A DNA stretch of 61,184 bases from Streptomyces sp. TRM49041. Its GTDB lineage: Bacteria; Actinomycetota; Actinomycetes; Streptomycetales; Streptomycetaceae. The translations under genes were made by a program, and so were the position numbers. Shown here in pieces: positions 54,660 through 61,184 of the stretch (its first letter is position 1; each line of letters opens with the position of its first letter). The notes beneath the pieces were generated by a model, which worked only from the letters and a program-made list of their open reading frames with translations, searched no databases and was not told the origin of the DNA. The DNA lies in NCBI RefSeq assembly GCF_008271805.1, contig NZ_VSRY01000107.1:1-61184 (forward strand). Direction: 5' to 3'.

Positions 54660-54776
54660 CCAGCGTCCGCAGCGTCCCAGCGTCCGCACGGCTCGAAGCG
54701 TGCAGGTCAAGCAGGGTGAGGGGTGCGGACGCTGGGGTGGACGCTGCGGACGCTGGACGGCTGTAGCGTCCGCAGC
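54660..54776. repeat. Iteron-like stem-loop array, candidate replication origin
   Basis: CCAGCGTCCGCAGCGTCC with a second CAGCGTCCGC (54660-54687) is matched by an inverted copy, GCGGACGCTGG and GGACGCTGCGGACGCTGG (54725-54756), followed by AGCGTCCGCAGC (54765-54776). About seven units of GCGTCC/GGACGC occur in 117 bp, and the arms pair almost perfectly except for a 4-nt insertion. The array sits between excisionase and ATPase genes, the usual place for an origin. Confidence 0.75.
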
Positions 54777-54832
54777 GGGTGACGTGTCCGGGCCGCTGGA
54801 TTGCGGCCCGGCCCGGAGGTGTTCCGGTGGCG

Positions 54833-56518
54833 TCAGTGCTGGTCGGGGGCGGTGCGGCCCTGTTCGATCGGGGCGACGTGCGGCCACAGAGAGCCCTGGT
54901 CGGGTGCGGACGCTGTGGTGTCGGGTGGGTCGGTCCGGGTGAGGATGAGGAGCTTGTGCCGGTGCCGGTCGCGGCTACGTTGCGTGTCGTCCACGGTGAT
55001 GCCGACGGAGCGCAGGAGCGGGGCGAGGCGCTTGATGCGGCCGCCGGCGCGGGTGGCGTCCTTGGGCCAGCCGTTGGGGCGGAAGCCTCCCGGCGGCTGT
55101 ACCTGTTCCAGCAGTTGGGCGGCGGTGCCGGTCCACGTCCCGGCCTCTTCGACCAGGGCGGCAACGGCCGTGCCGAACGGGTCGCCCTCCAGTGCGTCGC
55201 CCGCGACGTTCGCGGACGTGGTGAGGTAGGCGTCCAGGGTGTGCCAGTCCTGCACCTGGTCGACGGCCGCGAGGACGCGGGCGAAGTCGGCCATGCGCGG
55301 CATCGTGTCGAGCCGCACGCCGGGCAGCATGGCGAGCACGCAGGCCAGCAGGTCGAGGAGTGCTCCGAGGACCGCCGGCCGGACCGCTTCGAAGGCGGCG
55401 TCCAACTCCTCCTCGGTGCGGCGCCGGTCCTCCTCGATCAGTTGCAGATCGAGCATGAGCAGACGTTCGGCCAGGTCCCCGGCGAGAGCTCCCGCGTCGA
55501 TGGTGGTCATGGCCAGCACCCGCCGGAACGAGAGCACGACGACGTCGTCGTCGGTGTAGAGCGCCCGGTCCACGATGCCGTCCCCGGTCACCGCCTTGCA
55601 CAGCGTGTCGGACAGCCAGGGCGGGATGGTCGAGATGTTGTCCAGGCACAGCGCCCAGGAGTTGAACGCCTGCGCCGACCACGCCTTGATGTCCCGCGGC
55701 TGGCTCCGCTTGCTGGCGGGGCTCGGGTCGATGAGGTTCACGACCATCTGCGCGGTCTTGGACTTGCCGGTGCCCTGCTCCCCTTTGAAGGTGAGCACGG
55801 GGTGCGGGATCGTCGGAATCCACGCGGCGACCAGCCAGGCGACGAGCTGGCGGAACACGGTCTCGTCCATGTTCAGCAGGCCGTGCAGCTTGGCCAGGCC
55901 GTCACCATCGAGCACGGGGGTGGGCATCGGGGCCATGGCGCCGGAGCGGCGGAACAGGACCGGGGAGCGGTCGACCACTTCCCAGCCGAGTGCGCTCACG
56001 GTGACCGCGCGGCCGTCTGCGGTGCCCAGGTCGACCACGATCACCCCGGCTTCGTCGCTGCCGACGCGCAGATGCACCGGGACGGGGTCGTGGTCTTCCG
56101 CGATGCCTTCGAGGACCGTCATCGCGTCCGCGAGCGCGGACTGAGAGGCCACCTCGCCCTCGAAGGTGTCCGCGTACAGGCGGGCGAGGCGCTGGCGCAC
56201 TCCGGCCCGGCCGCGCAGCGGGAGCGCGATGTTGGGGCCGTTCACGGCGACCGCGTAGGGGCGGCCGTCGGTCGACATGACGAATCGGTAGCGTTCACGG
56301 GCCAGGCCGACGAGTCGGGTTGCGGCCGACGGCTTCTTGCCCGGCTCCCCGCCACCGGTCGACTCCCGATCGGTCGGCCGACTCGTGTTCACGCCGGTCG
56401 GGCTCGTGTTCACGGGACCGGGCCGACTGTTCACGGCGGCCGGTCGATCGTTCATGGCGGCGGGCCGGTCGTTCACGGTGCCGTTCACGGCGTTCAACGG
56501 TTTGGTGGGGGTGTTCAT
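54833..56518 (-). CDS. P-loop ATPase, primase/helicase-like
   Basis: The 561-residue protein has a disordered N-terminus with a repeated VN-x-RP pattern (residues 15-45), then an N-terminal domain and a P-loop ATPase: Walker A GEQGTGKSK (246-254), a Walker-B-like LCLDNIS (290-296) and an arginine near AERLLMLDL (349-357). The layout matches replication ATPases of phage or plasmid origin (primase-helicase D5-like, with the primase part not recognised). It starts at ATG 56516-56518, after GGAAGGA, overlapping the HNH stop (ATGA). It probably drives element replication. Confidence 0.8.
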   Translation of the reverse strand: MNTPTKPLNAVNGTVNDRPAAMNDRPAAVNSRPGPVNTSPTGVNTSRPTDRESTGGGEPGKKPSAATRLVGLARERYRFVMSTDGRPYAVAVNGPNIALPLRGRAGVRQRLARLYADTFEGEVASQSALADAMTVLEGIAEDHDPVPVHLRVGSDEAGVIVVDLGTADGRAVTVSALGWEVVDRSPVLFRRSGAMAPMPTPVLDGDGLAKLHGLLNMDETVFRQLVAWLVAAWIPTIPHPVLTFKGEQGTGKSKTAQMVVNLIDPSPASKRSQPRDIKAWSAQAFNSWALCLDNISTIPPWLSDTLCKAVTGDGIVDRALYTDDDVVVLSFRRVLAMTTIDAGALAGDLAERLLMLDLQLIEEDRRRTEEELDAAFEAVRPAVLGALLDLLACVLAMLPGVRLDTMPRMADFARVLAAVDQVQDWHTLDAYLTTSANVAGDALEGDPFGTAVAALVEEAGTWTGTAAQLLEQVQPPGGFRPNGWPKDATRAGGRIKRLAPLLRSVGITVDDTQRSRDRHRHKLLILTRTDPPDTTASAPDQGSLWPHVAPIEQGRTAPDQH

Positions 56519-57030
56519 GCTGCCGTCCTTCCGGCCGTGCACAGGCGCGTGGTGACCGTGCGGGTGCCTTCGCAGTCGGTGCGAACGCGCAGGTCACGCA
56601 TCGACCGTGCGGGCGTGCAGGTGTCCGTTCGGGGGTCGATGTGCCGGTCGACCGGTCGAGGTGTGACGCCGGGTGTGACGCGGGTCGTCACGCTGGTCAG
56701 AGCGTCCTGACGGGCGGCGGCGAGTCGGGCCAGCAGGGGCCAGTCGACCGCCGCACCGGGCGCGGCCGGGGTGTACGACCAGAGCAGCAGCAGCGCGATC
56801 GACAGCGGCAGTCGATCGGCCTTGGCCTGGTTGCAGGCGCGGCACGCGAGCACGAGATGAACAACCGACCAGGTCCTGAACAGCGACTGCGGCACGATGT
56901 GATCGAGAGTCGCCTCACGCAGCTCGGTGAACGGCCGTCGGCAGTACGTGCAGCGCTGCCCATGGCGGCGGGCAAGCTGCACCTTGCGCGCCCGCCGGCG
57001 TGCCGAGTTCAGCGGGTGTCCGTGCCTCAC
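56515..57030 (-). CDS. HNH endonuclease
   Basis: The 171-residue protein has an HNH domain in the N-terminal half: CTYC, ATLDHIVPQSLF and CRACNQAK hold the metal-binding Cys pairs and the catalytic histidines. The C-terminal 60 residues are Arg/Thr-rich and may be disordered. It starts at a GTG overlapping the sigma-like stop (GTGA), and its stop overlaps the ATPase start. HNH nucleases in phage-like elements cut at packaging or replication sites, or act in homing; which applies here cannot be told. Confidence 0.85.
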   Translation of the reverse strand: MRHGHPLNSARRRARKVQLARRHGQRCTYCRRPFTELREATLDHIVPQSLFRTWSVVHLVLACRACNQAKADRLPLSIALLLLWSYTPAAPGAAVDWPLLARLAAARQDALTSVTTRVTPGVTPRPVDRHIDPRTDTCTPARSMRDLRVRTDCEGTRTVTTRLCTAGRTAA

Positions 57031-57932
57031 GCCGCTTGCTCCATGTCGTCGGCACCGAGGCGGCGCATCGGAGAGCCACACCCCGACAGGAGGAACCCCA
57101 CCCGCGAGTCGTCCTTGAGCCCCAGCCTCTCGGCCACGGCCCTGCGGGTCAGCCCCTCCACCAGGAACAGCAGCAGCGCCCGGCGGGACAGATCGTCCAG
57201 ACGCAGCAGAGCCGCACGCTGCGCCGGATTCACCCGCGCCAGCGCCTCCCGCTGCCAGCCCGGCAGAGCCTCCTCGGCCACCGGCTCACGGGACAGCTCG
57301 GGATGGTGGATCTGGAGCAGGAGCAGCGCACGCTCGATCAGCTTCCAGGCGGTGGTGCGCCCGCACCCCAGATGCTCCGCGATCCCGTCACCGGGCGCTC
57401 CGTCCAGGCTCAGCAGCAGCGCCTCACGCTCACGGTCCGGCAGTTCGGCCACCATCCGCGCCACGTTCTGCGGGAGCTCCGCGAGGGCGCACCCGCTCGG
57501 CATCAGCGGGCACAGCGCGGCGCACGTGGTCGCGTCCTGCCAGTCCACCGGCTGCTCACTCGACATCGACCGCTCGAAATGCTTGAAGATCCGGTTCTGG
57601 ACCCGGACGTACAGCATCGGGAGCACTTCACCGCTGCTCAGCCCCGGCGCAAGTACATCCCCGGCCCCCATACGAGCCACCGCGACCCATGCTTCCTGGG
57701 CGATGTCCTCACTGAGCGACGCCGCTTCCGCAGCCCGGAGTCCCCGGTTCATCAGCTTGCGCTGCGCATACCGCACCAGCCGCGACCCGTGCTCCTCGAA
57801 CAACTCGCCCAGACGAGCCGACTCCTCAGCGGTCAGGGGCACGAGCTCCCCGTGCTTCAGCCGTCGCCCACCCGGGCCGTTCCCCTGCGTCCCCGCCCGC
57901 TTGCCACTCCGCTTTGCGCTGGTTCCAGGCAT
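57027..57932 (-). CDS. Sigma-70-like factor with an extra C-terminal helix-turn-helix
   Basis: The 301-residue protein shows a region 2-like part (SRLVRYAQRKLMNRGL, SEDIAQEAWVAVARM) and a region 4 helix-turn-helix (LPDREREALLLSLDG, AEHLGCGRTTAWKLIERAL). A further helix-turn-helix follows near residues 250-280 (RALLLFLVEGLTRRAVAERL). Sigma-like proteins in Streptomyces mobile elements activate element genes. It is the first gene of the minus-strand operon. Confidence 0.8.
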   Translation of the reverse strand: MPGTSAKRSGKRAGTQGNGPGGRRLKHGELVPLTAEESARLGELFEEHGSRLVRYAQRKLMNRGLRAAEAASLSEDIAQEAWVAVARMGAGDVLAPGLSSGEVLPMLYVRVQNRIFKHFERSMSSEQPVDWQDATTCAALCPLMPSGCALAELPQNVARMVAELPDREREALLLSLDGAPGDGIAEHLGCGRTTAWKLIERALLLLQIHHPELSREPVAEEALPGWQREALARVNPAQRAALLRLDDLSRRALLLFLVEGLTRRAVAERLGLKDDSRVGFLLSGCGSPMRRLGADDMEQAA

Positions 57933-58066
57933 GATGGATGTACCCCTTCATGGGTTAGGGGAGCGGCTGACTGCTTGGCGGTAGGGAGCCGCTCCCTGCT
58001 TCATTCCCTGGCTATGACCAGGGCTTTTCTGCTGATTGCCGCCGTGTGAGCGGCGACCAGCTATTA

Positions 58067-58135
58067 ACTAGCGTGCACTAGTCTGAGCTAGTTAGCAAGC
58101 CTCGTGCGGTGGTGTGCACTAGTTCGCTCTAGTGG
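58067..58135. promoter_or_regulatory. CTAG palindromes between the divergent sigma and GntR genes
   Basis: AACTAG-N16-CTAGTT (58067-58094, with ACTAGT in the middle) and CACTAG-N6-CTAGTG (58118-58135) are clear inverted repeats in front of the GntR gene. Five CTAG words occur in 69 bp. They are the likely operators of the GntR protein, which would repress itself and perhaps the sigma operon. Confidence 0.75.
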
Positions 58136-58148
58136 GTACTCTCAGGGC

Positions 58149-58481
58149 ATGACTGTCACAGGAGGACCGAAGCCCAAGGCCGTGCATGTCGCGGACGTGC
58201 TGCGCGAGGAAGTGAAGAAGATGCAGCCCGGTGAGCGGCTGCCCACGCAGCGGGAGCTGGCGGACCGGTTCGGGTTCGCCGGCCAGACCGTCCAGAACGG
58301 CCTGGCCATCCTGCGGGCTGAAGGGGTGATCGAGTCGGCGGGAAACCTCGGCAACTTCGTCAGCGGCGGTGAGTCAAAGGAAGACGTACGTGACGACATC
58401 AAGGAAATCCGCTCCCAGATTCAGACGTTGACTGAACGGGTCGCGGAGCTCGAAGCGCGCTCCGGACCGGGTGGCATGTGA
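58149..58481 (+). CDS. GntR-family repressor of the element
   Basis: The 110-residue protein has only the N-terminal winged helix of the GntR family (GERLPTQRELADRFGFAGQT, then NGLAILRAEGVIES), followed by a coiled coil (IKEIRSQIQTLTERVAEL). KorSA-type GntR repressors of Streptomyces integrating plasmids have comparable DNA-binding domains but longer C-termini. ATG at 58149 is the only good start. Confidence 0.87.
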   Translation: MTVTGGPKPKAVHVADVLREEVKKMQPGERLPTQRELADRFGFAGQTVQNGLAILRAEGVIESAGNLGNFVSGGESKEDVRDDIKEIRSQIQTLTERVAELEARSGPGGM

Positions 58482-58639
58482 TCTGCAACCACCGTGCGGG
58501 AGACGGAGCGTTCAAGGTAGGTGACAGCCTGGTGTCGGGCCTGCCGAGGTGGGGACACCAGCGGTGTCCCTGCTCTGTCCCCTTGCGTGTCCCCAGGGTG
58601 GTACAGCAAGACTCGCGGTAAGCACTCGGAGGAGGGCAC

Positions 58640-59890
58640 ATGGTCGACGACAGGCCCGCATGGGCACGGCGCATCGCGGCTGAGCGAGCCGCGCGTGACT
58701 GGTCGCAGCGCGACGCGGTGAGAGCACTGCGGGCCCACGCGCCAACCGATCTGCCAGCCGACGAGAGCATGATCCGGCAGTGGAAGCGGTGGGAATCGGG
58801 AGCGGTGCCGAGCGACTTCTACCAACCCATCATCGCGGCCACCTTCGGCACTGTGACGCACGCGCTCTTTCCCGCGCCTGGCCGCCGCGACGGAGACAAA
58901 GAGATCCTTGCCGCAAGCGGCATGGAAACGCTTGAGATCGTCAGTCGTCTCAATCGCTCGGACGTCGATAGCGCGACGCTTGATGCGCTGCGGATCACGA
59001 CGGATCGACTCTGCTCCGAGTACCCGTTTATGCCCAGTGGCCAGCTGCTCATCGAGGGCCGCCAGTGGTTGCGGCGGGTCGTGGAGCTCCACTCCAAGAG
59101 CCTCACTCTCGCCCAGCACCGCGAGGTACTGGCGCTCTCCGGATGGCTCGCCCTCTTGGTCGGCTGTGTCGAGTACGACTCCGGCGATCGTCACGCTGCC
59201 GAGTCGACCAGGCGAGCAGCACTGTCCCTTGCGACCGAGTCGGACCATGCTGAGATCGCAGGGTGGGCGCATGAGATGCGAGCCTGGTTCGCGCTGACCA
59301 CTGGGGACTACCGCGGCGTCATCGCGGCAGCCCAGGCTGGCGCGGATGTGGCCACACACCACGGCGTCGCGGTGCAACTCGCGGGCCAGGAAGCAAAGGC
59401 ATGGGCCCGACTGGGGGACCGTCGGCAAGTAGAGGTCGCTCTCGACAAAGGCCGGCGGCTTCTCGAAGGAATGCCGCACCCGGAGAACTTGGACAACCAC
59501 TTCGTGGTGGACCCTGCCAAGTTCGACTTCTACTCGATGGACTGCTACCGCCTGGTCGGTGAGGACAAGCTGGCTCGGACCCTCGCGGAAGAAGTCCTCA
59601 GGTCGGGTACGGACTTCGACGGCACGGAGCGCGCGCCGATGCGCAACGCCGAAGCGCGTGTGACCTTGGGGGTAACGGCAGCCCGTGAGGGCGACTTGGA
59701 CCAGGCGCTCATCATGGGAGAGCGGGCACTTCAGGGAGACCGCCAGTCCGTGCCGTCGCTCATCATGACGAGCCGTGAACTGGCTGCCGAGGTGAGGAAC
59801 CGGTACAGCGCCGAACCGGCCGCGCAGGACTACCTTGCGCACCTTCGGGCGCTCGGAGAGGAGAAGCCCGGCTTCTTACCTTCCCGGTAG
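58640..59890 (+). CDS. XRE-type regulator with TPR-like C-terminus
   Basis: The 416-residue protein has an N-terminal helix-turn-helix (ARDWSQRDAVRALRAHAPTD) and a long helical part with tetratricopeptide-like units (GWALLVGCVEYD-like, YRGVIAAAQAGADVA, ALDKGRRLLEGM). Such regulators are typical of Streptomyces and may sense a peptide. It starts at ATG 58640 after GGAGGAGG. It may be cargo or a control gene of the element. Confidence 0.85.
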   Translation: MVDDRPAWARRIAAERAARDWSQRDAVRALRAHAPTDLPADESMIRQWKRWESGAVPSDFYQPIIAATFGTVTHALFPAPGRRDGDKEILAASGMETLEIVSRLNRSDVDSATLDALRITTDRLCSEYPFMPSGQLLIEGRQWLRRVVELHSKSLTLAQHREVLALSGWLALLVGCVEYDSGDRHAAESTRRAALSLATESDHAEIAGWAHEMRAWFALTTGDYRGVIAAAQAGADVATHHGVAVQLAGQEAKAWARLGDRRQVEVALDKGRRLLEGMPHPENLDNHFVVDPAKFDFYSMDCYRLVGEDKLARTLAEEVLRSGTDFDGTERAPMRNAEARVTLGVTAAREGDLDQALIMGERALQGDRQSVPSLIMTSRELAAEVRNRYSAEPAAQDYLAHLRALGEEKPGFLPSR

Positions 59891-59929
59891 CACGGGTGGT
59901 CCTCCCGGACTAGCGAGAGTAGCGGAGCC

Positions 59930-59966
59930 CCAGAGCCCCGGTTTCAGCCTGAAACCGGGGCTCTGG
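59930..59966 (+). terminator. Perfect 17-bp hairpin after the XRE gene
   Basis: CCAGAGCCCCGGTTTCA pairs with TGAAACCGGGGCTCTGG across a 3-nt loop. No T-run follows. It is a strong terminator. Confidence 0.8.
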
Positions 59967-59977
59967 CGTGGGCGGTG

Positions 59978-60053
59978 CTAGCTGCTAGTTGCCTGCTCAG
60001 GCGGTGAATTCGTTGCTAGCGGGGGTGCTAGACCTAGCAGCGTGAGGTGCTAG
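59978..60053. promoter_or_regulatory. Second CTAG cluster, target of IS630
   Basis: Six CTAG words occur in 76 bp, including the palindrome TGCTAG-AC-CTAGCA (60026-60039). It resembles the GntR operator region and probably was a regulatory region of the right arm. The IS630 is inserted in its last CTAG (60050-60053). Confidence 0.55.
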
Positions 60054-61138
60054 TGTCCTGAGTCGTTAGTTCGTGTGCAGTATGCGGCGAGGGTTTCGAG
60101 GATCTCGTCTGCGGTCTTGGTCCACACGAACGGCTTGGGGTTCTTGTTCCACTCGTTGATCCAGCCGCGGATGTCGCGTTCGAGCTCGACGACGCTGCGG
60201 TGGGCCGAGCGGCGGAGTTTGCGGCAGGTCAGCTCGGCGAACCAGCGTTCGACGAGGTTGAGCCAGGATGCCGAGGTGGGAGTGAAGTGCAGGTGGAAGC
60301 GGGGGTGTCGCAGCAGCCACTTCTTGACCGCTTCGGTCTTGTGGGTGGCGTAGTTGTCCAGGACCAGGTGCAGGTCCAGGTCCTTGGGCACGGCGGCGTC
60401 GATGGTCTTCAGGAAACGGAGGAACTCCTGGTGGCGATGGCGTCGGTAGTGCTGGGCTATGACCGAGCCGGAGGCGATGTCGAGTGCGGCGAACAGGCTG
60501 GTGGTGCCGTGGCGGACGTAGTCGTGGGTCATCCGCGCCGGCGTCGTCGGTGCCAGCGGCAGCACGGGCTGGGTGCGGTCCAGGGCCTGGATCTGCGACT
60601 TCTCGTCCACCGCCAGCACCAGGGCGTTCTCGGGCGGGGCGAGGTAGATGCCCACCACGTCGCGGACCTTGGTCACGAACTGCGGGTCGGTGGACAGCTT
60701 CCATGTCTGCACGATGTGCGGTTTGAGGCCGAACGCCCGCCAGATTCTGGAGACTGCGGACTGCGACATGCCCGCAGCCTGGGCCATCGACCGCGTCGAC
60801 CAGTGCGAATCCCCCGAAGGGGGTGCCTGGTCGAGGGTCCGGGCGACCAGGGACTCGACCTGCTCGTCCGTGATCCTGCGCGGGGCACCCGAGCGCGGAG
60901 CGTCGACGAGTCCCTCAAGACGGTCGGAAGCGAACCTGGACCGCCACTTGCGCACCGTCTCCCGCGAGATACCGAGCTCCTGCGCGACCTGCGCGTTCGG
61001 GCGGCCCTCGGCGCACGCCAGCACGATCCTCGCGCGCAGCACCAAGGCCTGCCCCGCGGTCCGCTTGCGCAACCAGCCTCGCAGTACGCGGCGTTCGCGC
61101 TCGGACAACTCCAATGACAACGGCTTCGGGCCCGGCAT
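60050..61138 (-). CDS. IS630-family transposase
   Basis: The 362-residue transposase has an N-terminal helix-turn-helix (NAQVAQELGISRETVRKWRS) and a second one (STRSMAQAAGMSQSAVSRIW). A DDE domain follows, with the three acidic residues visible in LVLAVDEKSQIQ, LVLDNYATHKT and NLVERWFAE. It looks intact. Its last codon CAC is the inner end of the left repeat; the TAG stop is supplied by the TA target plus the flanking base. Confidence 0.95.
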   Translation of the reverse strand: MPGPKPLSLELSERERRVLRGWLRKRTAGQALVLRARIVLACAEGRPNAQVAQELGISRETVRKWRSRFASDRLEGLVDAPRSGAPRRITDEQVESLVARTLDQAPPSGDSHWSTRSMAQAAGMSQSAVSRIWRAFGLKPHIVQTWKLSTDPQFVTKVRDVVGIYLAPPENALVLAVDEKSQIQALDRTQPVLPLAPTTPARMTHDYVRHGTTSLFAALDIASGSVIAQHYRRHRHQEFLRFLKTIDAAVPKDLDLHLVLDNYATHKTEAVKKWLLRHPRFHLHFTPTSASWLNLVERWFAELTCRKLRRSAHRSVVELERDIRGWINEWNKNPKPFVWTKTADEILETLAAYCTRTNDSGH

Positions 61139-61181
61139 CCCCCAACCCTACAACCGCCAATGAACTACCGACTCAGGACAC
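60053..61181. mobile_element. IS630-family insertion sequence, complete
   Basis: Terminal inverted repeats begin GTGTCCTGAGTCG at both ends (left from 60053; right, on the complement, from 61181) and continue as [T/G]TAGTTC. The element is flanked by TA (60051-60052 and 61182-61183), within CTAG on both sides. One transposase gene fills it. Confidence 0.92.
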
Positions 61182-61184
61182 TAG

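Larger units (their letters stand above)
52650..61184. mobile_element. Integrative element, right end outside the window
   Basis: From the gpmA terminator to the window edge the genes form one accessory module: integrase, excisionase-like protein, repeat arrays, P-loop ATPase, HNH endonuclease, sigma-like factor, GntR repressor and XRE regulator, with an IS630 inserted at the right. No tRNA and no direct-repeat attachment site was found, because the right boundary is not included. No TraB/FtsK, capsid, portal or terminase gene is seen. Confidence 0.75.

Overview
This window is high-GC actinobacterial DNA. Codon usage, gene families and gene order point to Streptomyces. From memory, the order matches the conserved core of the S. 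coelicolor chromosome that runs from ppk through mshD, glnR and nur to mshA and gpmA. The evidence includes a mycothiol pathway (mshD, mshA), GlnR, Nur, an RsiG-type c-di-GMP anti-sigma factor and an XRE regulator followed by an HBHA-like protein.

Layout. (1) 0.08-4.3 kb, minus strand: a polyphosphate operon of ppk, a CHAD protein and a Nudix hydrolase with overlapping stops and starts, plus a small membrane protein. (2) 4.4-15 kb, minus strand: two giant secreted proteins, a DNRLRE/LamG protein followed by a 2180-residue RHS/YD-repeat protein with a variable glycine-zipper C-terminus. (3) 15-25 kb: a decayed GNAT gene, mshD, a secreted 5'-nucleotidase, an HtrA-like protease with a two-component system (MprAB/PepD-like), a LacI regulator, and glnR preceded by a coupled small ORF and a terminator-like hairpin. 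(4) 25-33 kb: a MoaD-like protein, membrane proteins, an LmeA-like protein, a leaderless Cys-containing leader peptide with an immediate terminator upstream of a thiosulfate sulfurtransferase and SseC, a DsrE protein and three paralogous membrane proteins. (5) 33-38 kb: a nitrobindin-type protein, nur, ygfZ, dtd, rsiG and an Eis-like acetyltransferase. (6) 37.9-43 kb: an accessory, decaying stretch with pseudogenes, an ATP-grasp gene, ISL3 transposase remains and unrecognised genes. (7) 43-52.7 kb: XRE-HBHA-DUF2516, a PP2C phosphatase, an NlpC/P60 hydrolase, a methyltransferase, mshA, a YbjN protein, an MFS transporter and gpmA.

(8) From 52.7 kb to the end lies an integrative element inserted just beyond the gpmA terminator. 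A tyrosine integrase and an excisionase-like protein stand next to arrays of repeats. A tightly overlapped operon encodes a sigma-70-like factor, an HNH endonuclease and a P-loop ATPase with primase/helicase character. A GntR-type repressor faces the operon across a set of CTAG palindromes, and a long XRE regulator follows. An intact IS630-family insertion sequence sits in a second CTAG cluster at the right edge. No conjugation (TraB/FtsK), capsid or terminase gene is visible, so the element may be a mobilisable or satellite-like type. Its right end is outside the window.

The strongest candidates for undescribed biology are this element with its stem-loop iterons, the coupled leader ORF of glnR, the sulfur leader attenuator, and the RHS C-terminal domain with the small membrane protein beside it. 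All calls come from reading the sequence. No database search was run, and family names rest on recognised motifs.
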